Source: an uncultured Lachnospiraceae bacterium
GTDB taxonomy: Bacteria > Bacillota > Clostridia > Lachnospirales > Lachnospiraceae
Reading direction: 5' to 3'
Assembly (NCBI GenBank): GCA_947623805.1
Contig: CANQHZ010000030.1
Location: 1-40,690, forward strand
Length of the DNA: 40,690 nucleotides
This document shows, piece after piece, positions 7,875-16,682 of the stretch. Under the pieces are notes generated by a model, which worked only from the letters and a program-made list of their open reading frames with translations, was not told where the DNA came from and did not search any database. Every line of letters begins with the position of its first letter. Within the stretch, counting starts at the first letter, position 1. The translations under genes were made by a program, and so were the position numbers.

Positions 7875-9116
7875 GTGGTCTGTATCGCTGAGATAGTGTG
7901 TAATGGCAAAACTTTGCAGGAGGCAGTTATGATTTTATCGGAGTGTGGACAGGAATTTGAAGCATATGCAGCAGAAATTACGGATAAATGGACAGGTCAG
8001 ATATTTATCTTTGGTGCAGGGATTGTAGGAAAGCAATTAAAGAAAGAAATATATGCGTATTCTACAGATATTGGAGTAAAGTTTATTGATAATGATGCGA
8101 AGAAAATAGGAACAGTATATGAAGGCGCAGAAGTTATTTCTATGGCAGAGTACTTTCAATTAAATGGAGAGGACAGAGGAATTATTGTGATTGCGGCTTC
8201 GCGTGCTAATATTGGAATTATTGAAGAACAGCTTAGAGGATATGATTTAAGACACAGAGAGAATTATTTTATTTATGATGAATTTAAAAATGAAATTTTT
8301 CCAATTATATCACTGTACTGCTATGATAAATCATATGTATCATTGGCTCAGATTTCACTCACAGAACGTTGTACGTTAAGATGCAAAAAATGTGCTCATG
8401 CGTGCTATGCGGTGGACATTGCTTCGGAGGATATGCCACTTGAAGAAGCATATAGAAGTGCGGATTATTTCTTTTCTAAAGTGGATTTTATAAGTGAATT
8501 CGTTCTGATAGGTGGGGAGCCGCTGTTGTATAGGGAACTAAGTAAAATTGTTGCCTATATAGGGGGAAAATATAGGAAGCAGATAGGATTATTTACGATT
8601 ACTACAAATGGAACAATTGTTCCGCCAGAAGAAGTTATGGAGGAATGTTCAAAAGCGGATGTGATGTTTCGAATATCTAATTACTCTAAAGCGATGCCAA
8701 AATTAAAAACTTCATATGAAAAATTAATAAAACGTTTATCGGAGTACAATATTCCTTATATACTTGGGAGAACGGATAATGAATGGATGGATTATGGATT
8801 TGAGTATGTGGATCGCAAAGCAACACAGGCAGAGTTGATTGAAGTGTTTGATCAATGTAGAACGCCTTGTAGAGAGATTCGGGGGAACAAGTTTTACTAT
8901 TGTGTGATGGCACGCACGGTTTCAGATAATTTGCAATACAATGTCGGGGTAGATGACTATTTGGATTTTGATCGTTTGCAAGGTAAAAATTATAAAAAGG
9001 AACTGTTAAAATTTAATTTGGGATACTCAGAAAAGGGATATCTGGATATGTGTAACTTTTGCCATGGGGCAGAGAGTGTTCATTATCCAATTTCAGTGGC
9101 GGAACAATTAAAATAG
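7875..9116 (+). CDS. Rossmann module + radical SAM enzyme with extra C-terminal cysteines
   Basis: Residues 40-135 are the module (IFIFGAGIVGKQ, VKFIDNDAKKIG, IIVIAASRANIG). Residues about 155-400 are a radical SAM domain: CTLRCKKC places the 4Fe-4S ligands at C166, C170 and C173, followed by LIGGEPLL (the GGE motif that holds SAM) and TITTNGT. Near the C-terminus, CRTPC, YYC and CNFCHG give further cysteines that could bind an auxiliary cluster, as in SPASM/twitch enzymes. The reaction is unknown; in a glycan locus, radical dehydrogenation, epimerisation or deoxygenation of a sugar is plausible. The start is GTG at 7875 with an AGGTGATA site 8 bases upstream. It lies 15 bases after the GT-D gene. 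Confidence 0.82.
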   Translation: MVCIAEIVCNGKTLQEAVMILSECGQEFEAYAAEITDKWTGQIFIFGAGIVGKQLKKEIYAYSTDIGVKFIDNDAKKIGTVYEGAEVISMAEYFQLNGEDRGIIVIAASRANIGIIEEQLRGYDLRHRENYFIYDEFKNEIFPIISLYCYDKSYVSLAQISLTERCTLRCKKCAHACYAVDIASEDMPLEEAYRSADYFFSKVDFISEFVLIGGEPLLYRELSKIVAYIGGKYRKQIGLFTITTNGTIVPPEEVMEECSKADVMFRISNYSKAMPKLKTSYEKLIKRLSEYNIPYILGRTDNEWMDYGFEYVDRKATQAELIEVFDQCRTPCREIRGNKFYYCVMARTVSDNLQYNVGVDDYLDFDRLQGKNYKKELLKFNLGYSEKGYLDMCNFCHGAESVHYPISVAEQLK

Positions 9117-9146
9117 ATTTATGTTGATAGGGAGGAAATATAATCA

Positions 9147-10646
9147 ATGGTAAAAGCAATTGCTCTTTATCTACCACAATTTCATAGGGTGTCCGAGAAT
9201 GATGAATGGTGGGGAGAGGGTTACACGGAATGGACGGCAGTGAAACAGGCGGAAAAATTGTTCTCGGAGCATTACCAACCGCATGTGCCGCTACATAAGA
9301 ATTACTATGACTTATTAGACAAGAAGACAATGGATTGGCAAGCACAGCTAATGAAAAAATATAATGTATATGGAATGTGTTTTTATCATTATTATTTTCA
9401 GGATGGTAGAAAGATTTTGGAGAAACCTTCGGAGAATTTATTGCAATGGACGGATATTGATATGCCCTTTTGTTTTTCATGGGCAAATCAACCCTGGGTA
9501 AGATCATGGAGTAAATTTTACCAAGGAGGGGGATTTTGGAACAGTAAAATTGAAAAAAAACAAGGTAAAAATGGTGATGAAATTTTGCTTAGGCAGAGAT
9601 ATGGAGCAGAAAAGGAATGGACAGAGCATTTTTATTATTTGCTACCTTTTTTCAAAGATAAGCGATATATCAGAATAAATGACAAGCCAGTTTTTATTAT
9701 TTATCGGCCCGCTGACATAGAATGTTTGGCGGACATGATTGATAAATGGAATATCTTAGCTAATGAAAATGAAATAAAAGGGATTTATTTTATTGGAACA
9801 AATGTGAACTGTCCATGTATGGATAGTTTATTGAGGCAAAAGATGTATGATTCAGAAATGTTGGTAAACAATCGAGAAGATTACGAAGAAGCGTGCTATA
9901 GAATAATTCAGACTGAGCTTCAACAGGATGATGATGCCTATTTGTGCGGATTTCCGGGATATGATGATTCACCGCGTCGTGGGGAGAATGGGATTGTGAT
10001 AGAAAATTCTACGCCAGATAAATTCTATAGCTTAATGAAGGTTTTATGTTATTTAACTGAAAAGAAAGGAAAAGAGTTTGTCTTTGTAAATGCATGGAAT
10101 GAATGGGGCGAAGGAATGCATCTTGAACCTGACGAGAAATATGGCTACGCATATTTGGAAGCGTTAAAGAAGGCGCTGGATGATTATAAAGATTTTAAAG
10201 AAGATGACTTAGATATGGAAAGAATTGGACACACTGAAAGCGAACAGTCTATATCAATAAGGAGAAATGCCAATATGGTAAAGGCATTAGACAAATGGCT
10301 TTGCATAAAGGAGACTGGAAAAACACTTGTGTCATTCTTTAAAAAAAATAAATTTCAGGATGTTGCCATATATGGAATAGGGATCTTGGGGCGGCATCTG
10401 ATAACAGAGTTGGAGCATGATGAGAATATTAATATAGTATATGGTATTGACAGGAGAAAAAATGAATCTCTATTAATGTATTCGTTTCCTATATACGGAG
10501 TGAATCAGAAGTTGCCTCAGGTAGATTTGATCGTAGTAACAGTTATTCATGATTATGACAAAGTTTGTATGACATTACGCAGATGGTACGATGGCAAAAT
10601 TGTCTCTTTGAAAGAGATCATAGACTGGGTGGTATCTTATGAATAG
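9147..10646 (+). CDS. WbsX-type glycosyltransferase-like protein with C-terminal Rossmann module
   Basis: Residues 1 to about 345 match the WbsX family (PF14307, related to the GH99-like fold). The start AIALYLPQFH, then ENDEWWGEGYTEWTAV, HYQPHVPL and YGMCFYHYYF, and later VNAWNEWGEGMHLEPD, are family signatures. WbsX proteins are annotated as glycosyltransferases in O-antigen loci but have a glycoside-hydrolase-like fold, so an endo-acting or transferring role is possible. Residues 403-492 are the module (VAIYGIGILGRHL, VYGIDRRKN), joined by a charged linker near residues 350-400. An AGGGAGGAAAT ribosome site lies before the ATG. The stop overlaps the next gene by 8 bases. Confidence 0.85.
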   Translation: MVKAIALYLPQFHRVSENDEWWGEGYTEWTAVKQAEKLFSEHYQPHVPLHKNYYDLLDKKTMDWQAQLMKKYNVYGMCFYHYYFQDGRKILEKPSENLLQWTDIDMPFCFSWANQPWVRSWSKFYQGGGFWNSKIEKKQGKNGDEILLRQRYGAEKEWTEHFYYLLPFFKDKRYIRINDKPVFIIYRPADIECLADMIDKWNILANENEIKGIYFIGTNVNCPCMDSLLRQKMYDSEMLVNNREDYEEACYRIIQTELQQDDDAYLCGFPGYDDSPRRGENGIVIENSTPDKFYSLMKVLCYLTEKKGKEFVFVNAWNEWGEGMHLEPDEKYGYAYLEALKKALDDYKDFKEDDLDMERIGHTESEQSISIRRNANMVKALDKWLCIKETGKTLVSFFKKNKFQDVAIYGIGILGRHLITELEHDENINIVYGIDRRKNESLLMYSFPIYGVNQKLPQVDLIVVTVIHDYDKVCMTLRRWYDGKIVSLKEIIDWVVSYE

Positions 10647-11754
10647 GATGGCTGTATTTATATTCTATGATTTGGAAGGTTATGTGGGAGAATATGTACA
10701 GTATCTGCTCAGTAGTTTAATGACAATCACACAAAAGATTGTGATAGTTTCAAATGGAAAGCTCAAGGAAAAAGAAAGGGCGAAGCTGAGAAGTTACACT
10801 TCATATATTTATGAACGTGACAATATAGGATTTGACGCAGGTGCCTATAAAGATACTTTTACACATTATTTACGAGAAGAATCGTTTGAGCGATGGGATG
10901 AAATTATTTTGCTGAACGATACTTTTTATGGTCCGATGTATCCGTGGAGTGATGTATTTGACAAGATGGATAAACAGGATGTGGATTTTTGGGGAATGAC
11001 AAAGCAGGAAATCTATAGGTGGAATGATGGCACAATCCTTCCCACGCATGTGCAGTCCTACTTTTTGGCGATTCGAAAGAGAATGCTGTGCTCAGAATCT
11101 TTTCGTTTGTTTTGGGAACAGATGGAATATCCTGTTAAGCAGCAGGAAGCCGTATTGAATTTTGAAGTGCGGTTTACAAGCTATTTTTGTCAAAAAAATT
11201 TCAGATATACTGTGTATACAGATGTATGCGGGGTAGATTTTCCTGCCATAAATTCGGAAATATATATGTATTACATTACGGAATTGTTGTCTGTTGCCAA
11301 GATGCCGTTGGTAAAACGAAAAGCGTTGGAATTTCTCAATTTTGAGAAAGCTCGAGTAGCTTTTGATTACATATCTGACAATACGATTTATAATATGGAT
11401 TTGATAAAAAGACATATGCAGCATTTGGATAGAAATTGTGTGCTAAAGCCATTTGGTTATTGGCAGTTGGATGATTTCTGCAGAAAACATCCGGATTTCT
11501 ATATATATGGGGCTGGAAAGATAGGAAGTCTAGTTGGCAAATATCTTCAATGGAGAGGCTTGCGAGTAGATAGATATGTAGTATCTTCCAAAAGGGAAGG
11601 AGAAGGAGACAATGTGCTCTCTTTTAGAGATGCAGTTATCAGTAAAAATACAGGAATTATTCTTGCTTTAAGTAAGAAAAATATGGAGGAAGTGCTGACA
11701 GAAGTTGTGTGCGATATTTCGCCGGATAATCTATTAATTCCAAGATGGATGTAA
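10639..11754 (+). CDS. RgpF-type glycosyltransferase with C-terminal Rossmann module (copy 3)
   Basis: The 371-residue protein has the RgpF-like part (VFIFYDLEGYV, RDNIGFDAGAYKD, EIILLNDTFYGPM, VDFWGMTK, QSYFLAIR) and the module from about residue 285 (FYIYGAGKIGSL). In the module the acidic turn found in other copies is weaker (YVVSSKRE). The ATG lies inside the end of the WbsX-like gene (8-base overlap). Together with the next gene it forms the second RgpF pair; the two share WGMTK/WGLTK and the MxYP stretch, so they are closer to each other than to the pair at 3943-6194. Donor sugar unknown. Confidence 0.85.
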   Translation: MNRMAVFIFYDLEGYVGEYVQYLLSSLMTITQKIVIVSNGKLKEKERAKLRSYTSYIYERDNIGFDAGAYKDTFTHYLREESFERWDEIILLNDTFYGPMYPWSDVFDKMDKQDVDFWGMTKQEIYRWNDGTILPTHVQSYFLAIRKRMLCSESFRLFWEQMEYPVKQQEAVLNFEVRFTSYFCQKNFRYTVYTDVCGVDFPAINSEIYMYYITELLSVAKMPLVKRKALEFLNFEKARVAFDYISDNTIYNMDLIKRHMQHLDRNCVLKPFGYWQLDDFCRKHPDFYIYGAGKIGSLVGKYLQWRGLRVDRYVVSSKREGEGDNVLSFRDAVISKNTGIILALSKKNMEEVLTEVVCDISPDNLLIPRWM

Positions 11755-11784
11755 ACAAAAAACGGGTTTACGAGGAGAAATGAT

Positions 11785-12897
11785 ATGCAGCGAATAGTGC
11801 TTATGGTCATATACTGTTATGATGGTGAGTTAATGCAGTATAGAAAAAAACTCATTAACGACATTCGACCTTATGCGGACGTATTATATATTGTTTATAA
11901 CGGATATATTAATGAGGAAGGAACGGATTTCTTAAATCAAAAAGCAGATTTTGTAATACAAAGGAAAAATGTAGGATATGATGCTGGAGCATATAAAGAC
12001 ATACTGACGCAAGTTCCCTTAGAAAAGTACGATGAGTTGTTATTAATGAATGACACTTTTTTTGGATTCTTTTTCCCGTTGTCGGATTTTTTTGAACATA
12101 CAGGTGAAAAGGCAAGCATTGATTTTTGGGGACTTACCAAACATCCCAGAGGTGTTTGGAAAGACGGAGAGGGTTTTGAGGAACACATACAGTCCTATTT
12201 TTTGCTGATTAAATCCCGAATGCTTCATAGTGAGGAGTTTAAACTGTTTTGGGAAACAATGCCTTATCCAGAGTCTTTTGATGAGGCCGTTAAAAAATTT
12301 GAATTGAAGTTTACAACGTATTTTAGAGGATGCGGATTTCAGGGAGACGCTGCATATTGTGATTTGCACAAATTAGGAATAGAAGACGGGAAAAATCCAT
12401 GTTGGGGATGGTCTCATGAATTGATTAAGAACCAGCAGTATCCTGTTTTAAAAGTAAAAGCAGTTGATTTTGGAAATTTTGTTGATGCGTGGGAATCAAT
12501 AAAATATGTAGACAGATATACGAATTATAACATTAATATGATCAGAGAGGTATTTGATAAGAGATGCCGAGGTAATCTTTCCAATTTTTTAACAGATTTT
12601 TCATTTTTACATAAGTTGGAGGCGTTTTATAAAAGTCATGAAAAAATATATATATATGGTCATGGACGGATAGCTCAAAATATGGCGGCATTTTTTGAAT
12701 ACAGAGGCTGGCATTTTGCAGGTTTTTTAGTAACTGATAAAGTGAAGGAGGAAGAGCCAGTTATGTCTTATAGAGAGGTTAAAGTGAAAGAACAAGATGG
12801 GATTGTGCTAGCACTTGGACGCAAAGCATATGCAGAGGTGTTGCCAGTGGTTATGATTGATTTGCATCCGCATCAGTTCTTTAGCTTATACTCATAA
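11785..12897 (+). CDS. RgpF-type glycosyltransferase with C-terminal Rossmann module (copy 4)
   Basis: The 370-residue protein is a paralogue of the preceding gene: RKNVGYDAGAYKD, ELLLMNDTFFGFF, IDFWGLTK and QSYFLLIK mark the RgpF-like half, and residues 286-368 the module (IYIYGHGRIAQN, GFLVTDK). The first glycine loop has H in place of T/A (YGHGRIAQ). It starts 30 bases after the previous stop with a GAGGAG ribosome site. The cysteines C345-type found in some RgpF proteins are not conserved here, so no further substrate hint can be drawn. Confidence 0.84.
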   Translation: MQRIVLMVIYCYDGELMQYRKKLINDIRPYADVLYIVYNGYINEEGTDFLNQKADFVIQRKNVGYDAGAYKDILTQVPLEKYDELLLMNDTFFGFFFPLSDFFEHTGEKASIDFWGLTKHPRGVWKDGEGFEEHIQSYFLLIKSRMLHSEEFKLFWETMPYPESFDEAVKKFELKFTTYFRGCGFQGDAAYCDLHKLGIEDGKNPCWGWSHELIKNQQYPVLKVKAVDFGNFVDAWESIKYVDRYTNYNINMIREVFDKRCRGNLSNFLTDFSFLHKLEAFYKSHEKIYIYGHGRIAQNMAAFFEYRGWHFAGFLVTDKVKEEEPVMSYREVKVKEQDGIVLALGRKAYAEVLPVVMIDLHPHQFFSLYS

Positions 12898-12954
12898 ATT
12901 GTGTTGATTGCTTTTAAAATTTCCTTTTGAAAACTATGGGAGGAAAGTACATAA

Positions 12955-13863
12955 ATGAGAAGGAAAGTTATTTTTGGCTGTGGGAAAATTGGACAAGAAG
13001 CATTGACCGAATATGGACAGGAAAATGTTATCTGTTTTATTGATAATTATAAGACCGGTAGTGTGCAGGGTATTAACATCATCAGTCTGGATGATTTCCT
13101 TAAGAGGGGTGGCTGTGATGATGCGGAGCTGGTTGTCTGTACAAAATATTGGCGGGAGATAGTGCAACAGTTAGAGCTGAGTAAAGTGAAATATACGATT
13201 TATCCGCCATTGATAAAGGGAATGCCTGATTTTTCGGTTAATATTGCTCATGACAGATGGGCGGATTATCTTGTAGAGAAATTTGATTTTGAAAACATAA
13301 ATATACTGGAAATAGGTGCAAGAAAAGTGATCAGCAGTGTACGCTCTCGATTTAAGAATGCACAGTATACTGGCTTGGACATATATCCAGGGGAGAATGT
13401 TGACATTGTGGGGGATATTCACTGCCTATCGAAGTATTTTGTGCCTGACAGAAAATTTGACCTGATTTTTTCTTCAGCAGTGTTTGAACATCTTGCAATG
13501 CCATGGCGCGCCGCTGAGGAGATAGCAAAATGTCTGAAAGTAGGAGGATATGTGTTCATTGAAACGCATTATTGTTATAATTCTCATGAAAGACCCTGGC
13601 ACTTTTTCCAGTTTAGTGAGCAGGCGTTAAAAGTATTATTTTCAAAGGAAATGGGTTTTGAAACAATTGAAGCTGGGGTGTCCAATCCGATAGATGGGGT
13701 ATTTTCAAAATACGCGTGTGAGTATCTGCGAGGAAAGAAAATAAATAATTTATATTGCCATAGTGAATTTTTGGGCAGAAAGGTGAGGGAAGTTGAGGAT
13801 TTTAGCTGGAATAAAGTCGATGTCAATAGGCTTGTTGAAGGCACTTGTTACCCTGAGCCGTGA
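12955..13863 (+). CDS. Rossmann module + class I SAM methyltransferase
   Basis: Residues 1-88 are the module (VIFGCGKIGQEA, CFIDNYKTG, AELVVCTKYWREI). Residues about 100-240 resemble a Methyltransf_11-type domain: NILEIGARK where motif I (ExGxGxG) is expected, YTGLDIYPG ending in the acidic residue that holds the SAM ribose, then DLIFSSAVFEHLAMPW and LKVGGYVFIETHY. Motif I is atypical because the later glycines are replaced, so SAM binding should be checked. The C-terminal segment with NPIDGVFSKYA may bind the acceptor. The ribosome site is GGGAGGAAAG before the ATG. Likely a sugar O- or C-methyltransferase; substrate not evident. Confidence 0.75.
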   Translation: MRRKVIFGCGKIGQEALTEYGQENVICFIDNYKTGSVQGINIISLDDFLKRGGCDDAELVVCTKYWREIVQQLELSKVKYTIYPPLIKGMPDFSVNIAHDRWADYLVEKFDFENINILEIGARKVISSVRSRFKNAQYTGLDIYPGENVDIVGDIHCLSKYFVPDRKFDLIFSSAVFEHLAMPWRAAEEIAKCLKVGGYVFIETHYCYNSHERPWHFFQFSEQALKVLFSKEMGFETIEAGVSNPIDGVFSKYACEYLRGKKINNLYCHSEFLGRKVREVEDFSWNKVDVNRLVEGTCYPEP

Positions 13864-13914
13864 AATTAATTGTGTATTCGATGATTGCTACAACTGGAGG
13901 TTGGTTATAAGTAC

Positions 13915-15348
13915 ATGAAAGTCATAATTTTTGGCACAGGAAAAGTATATCAAAACAGTAAGGAATGGATTCCAAAGGAAGATATTGTGGCTTTCGTGGA
14001 TAATGCTGTTGAGAAACAGGGCAGTCTTCTGGATGGCGTTCGGATCAATCCTCCCGAGGATATTCAAAATATTATATATGATAGGATTGTCCTGATGAGT
14101 GCGCAGGAGCAGCGGATGAAAGAGCAGCTGCTAGAGATGGGCGTTCCGTCTGATGTAATTTGGAGCAGGCAAAAATATAAAACAGAATGTTCACGAGGCG
14201 TGTTAAAGATGTACTGCTATTATGAGACAGCATATATTCCCAAGGGACGTATTCTTATCATTGCCCAGAATTTAAGATACGACGGTTCGACTATGGCTGC
14301 TGTATATGCTGTGAACGCTCTGCAAGAGCGTGGGTATCAAGCGATTCTGGCAGCGCCATCAGGAGATCAGATGTTTATTGAAGAGATGTCCCAGCGCAGG
14401 GGCATTAACATTGTAATATGTCCGACACTTCGTGATTTGGACACGCCGGAAAATTTATGGATTAAACAGTTTGATATTGTTATTGTAAATGTATTTCCTA
14501 TGATATCCTGCGCTTGTGCAATCAGTAAATACAAACCTGTATTATGGTGGTTGCATGAAGTGGGAATAGCATACGAACAGTTTTTAGAGGCGTATCCTCA
14601 ATATATGCAGATTGACCAAACAGACAATATGCATATCATGGCAGTGAGCCAGAATGCGAAGAATAACTTTGAAGCCTATTATCCAGGGAGAGTACAGTAT
14701 ATTATGCCATACGGGATACCGGACGAATATGTGCCGACGGCAGACAAGACAGATGGTGCTGGGGTGACGTTTGCTATTGTAGGTAATATATGCGAAAGAA
14801 AGGCGCAAAAAGATTTTGTACAGGCTGCAGCAGGGCTTACGCAGGAAGAGTTGGAGCAATCGAAATTTCTAGTAATTGGGAGCGATGATAAGGACGCATA
14901 CTATAATGAGATTAAAAGACTGGCGACAGGGATACCACAGATAAAATTCTTGGGTCAGTTATCCCGTGAAAAAATGAAAGAGATATATCAAAGCATTGAT
15001 GTGGTGATATGTGCTTCGGTTGAGGAATGTCTGCCGGTGGTAGTAGTTGAGGCAATGATGCATAAGAAAGTAAGTGTTGTGAGTGATTCGGCAGGGATGA
15101 TGGAGTATATCAGGCAGGAAAATAATGGTATACTCTATCAAGCTGGGAATGTGGAAGAGTTGAGAAAGCGAATGGAATGGTGTCTGGAGCATCGATATGA
15201 GTTAAGAAGAATGGGAGAAAAAGCGCGTAAGGTATATGAAGACTATTTTACTATAGACAGTTTTGGGAAAAGATTGGAAGCTTTGATTATTAAGATTAAG
15301 AAGAATGTTCCTAAGAAAACAGGAGCCTATACAATGGAGGAGAAATGA
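13915..15348 (+). CDS. Rossmann module + GT4 family glycosyltransferase
   Basis: Residues 1-88 are the module (KVIIFGTGKVYQ, VAFVDNAVEKQG, IVLMSAQEQ, LLEMGVPSDVI). The remainder is a GT-B fold retaining glycosyltransferase of family GT4: ILIIAQNLRYDGSTMAA is the N-terminal acceptor-side loop, FAIVGNICERKAQKDF opens the second domain, and SVEECLPVVVVEAM gives the E-x7-E motif that contacts the nucleotide-sugar. The frame is open from a TTG at 13885, but the module starts at the ATG at 13915; GGAGG at 13896-13900 is a little far from it, so the start is not certain. The stop overlaps the next gene (ATGA). Confidence 0.85.
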   Translation: MKVIIFGTGKVYQNSKEWIPKEDIVAFVDNAVEKQGSLLDGVRINPPEDIQNIIYDRIVLMSAQEQRMKEQLLEMGVPSDVIWSRQKYKTECSRGVLKMYCYYETAYIPKGRILIIAQNLRYDGSTMAAVYAVNALQERGYQAILAAPSGDQMFIEEMSQRRGINIVICPTLRDLDTPENLWIKQFDIVIVNVFPMISCACAISKYKPVLWWLHEVGIAYEQFLEAYPQYMQIDQTDNMHIMAVSQNAKNNFEAYYPGRVQYIMPYGIPDEYVPTADKTDGAGVTFAIVGNICERKAQKDFVQAAAGLTQEELEQSKFLVIGSDDKDAYYNEIKRLATGIPQIKFLGQLSREKMKEIYQSIDVVICASVEECLPVVVVEAMMHKKVSVVSDSAGMMEYIRQENNGILYQAGNVEELRKRMEWCLEHRYELRRMGEKARKVYEDYFTIDSFGKRLEALIIKIKKNVPKKTGAYTMEEK

Positions 15349-16649
15349 ATCCTGAAATCACTGTTATCATGCCTTCCCTGAATGTAATGAGATATATCGT
15401 TGCGTGCATGGACAGCGTGCGCAACCAGTCACTTAAAAATACGGAAATTCTGTGCATAGATGCCGGCTCAACAGACGGGACGCTGGAGTATCTGCAGTCC
15501 TGCGCGGAGCAGGATGAGAGGATTCGTTTGATCCGCAGCGATAGAAAGAGTTATGGCTATCAGGTTAATGTGGGGATTAGAGAGGCCCAGGGAGCTTACA
15601 TCGCCATTGTAGAAACGGATGATTATATTGACAGGGAGATGTTTCAGAGTCTGTACAGTCAGGGAGTAAGTTATGGGCTTGACTTTATCAAGTCAGATTT
15701 TGAAATGATATATGAGGACTGTCCCAAAAAAGAAAAGAAGGCACAGAATATTTTTAAACGGGACAGTGAATTGTATCGTAGAGTGATTACCCCAGCGGAT
15801 TATAATTATATATTTGTATATGATCAGAATATATGGAAAGGACTCTATCGCAGGGAATTTCTGCTTACTAATGAAATCATGCTGCAGGAAACACATGGGG
15901 CAGCTTATCAGGATCTGGGCTTTACGCTTCAGGTTCTGCAAAGCGCTCAAAGAGCAATGTATATTCCGGAAGCATATTATAAATACCGCTTCAACAGGGA
16001 GGACGCATCTTCGGTAAATATAAATACTTTACGATATGTACGTCAGGAGTTTGCTTGGCTGTTTGAAAACCATAAGGTAGAAAAAACGGAAGGGATATAT
16101 AACAGACTGGCCTGCTCCTTTATCGGTGAACTAAATAAAGCGCTCATTAAATCAGATTATGATATATGCGTTCCATATATTTCGGAACCGTATGTATGGA
16201 TAAAAAAAGAATTGAAAGATGCTATTGAACAAGGACAGTTGAACCGAAGTTTCTTTTCAAGGGAGATGTGGCATGAGATTGTCTTTGCGCTTTATGATCT
16301 GGAAGGATATGCGTCTTATCTGCGTTTCCAGATTGCGCAGGAGGAAATTCAGAAAGGTGAATTGGCGCCTTTTATGAACGAAAAAAAGCTGATTGTATTT
16401 GGATGCGGTGTGTATGGAAAGAGGGTCAGACGCTTGTTTCTAGAGTCCGGCAGAGAAATTACATTCTTTGCAGACAATGACAGTAGGCTGTGGGGACAAG
16501 AAATAGAAGGTATAACAGTCCTGCCGCCTGAGCAATGCTATATAGCGCATAAGGAGGCAGCCTATGTTGTGGCGAGTAAGAAATATGCGGAAGAGATATA
16601 TGAGCAGCTATGTATGAACGGAATCAGGAAAATATATATTTGGAAATAA
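15345..16649 (+). CDS. GT2 family glycosyltransferase with C-terminal Rossmann module
   Basis: Residues 3 to about 230 are a GT-A fold inverting GT2 domain: ITVIMPSLNV, LCIDAGSTDGT, the SYGYQVNVGI loop and VETDDYI, whose TDD serves as the DxD-like metal motif. Residues about 240-340 are helical. Residues 348-432 are the module (LIVFGCGVYGKRV, TFFADNDSRLWG, YVVASKKYA, LCMNGIRKIYI). The gene starts within the stop of the previous one (ATGA overlap), so the two are coupled. It is a close paralogue of the gene at 23266, sharing IMPSLNV, ILCIDAGSTDGTLE, SYGYQ and VETDD. The linkage made is unknown. Confidence 0.87.
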   Translation: MNPEITVIMPSLNVMRYIVACMDSVRNQSLKNTEILCIDAGSTDGTLEYLQSCAEQDERIRLIRSDRKSYGYQVNVGIREAQGAYIAIVETDDYIDREMFQSLYSQGVSYGLDFIKSDFEMIYEDCPKKEKKAQNIFKRDSELYRRVITPADYNYIFVYDQNIWKGLYRREFLLTNEIMLQETHGAAYQDLGFTLQVLQSAQRAMYIPEAYYKYRFNREDASSVNINTLRYVRQEFAWLFENHKVEKTEGIYNRLACSFIGELNKALIKSDYDICVPYISEPYVWIKKELKDAIEQGQLNRSFFSREMWHEIVFALYDLEGYASYLRFQIAQEEIQKGELAPFMNEKKLIVFGCGVYGKRVRRLFLESGREITFFADNDSRLWGQEIEGITVLPPEQCYIAHKEAAYVVASKKYAEEIYEQLCMNGIRKIYIWK

Positions 16650-16682
16650 CTGTCATCAGAAATGTGTACAAGAGGAGCTAAC

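Noticed and set aside
9527-9534. G-rich stretch (AGGAGGGGGA) in the WbsX-like gene as a phase tract
   Set aside because: Only five consecutive G, a length found several times in the window; too short for frequent slippage.
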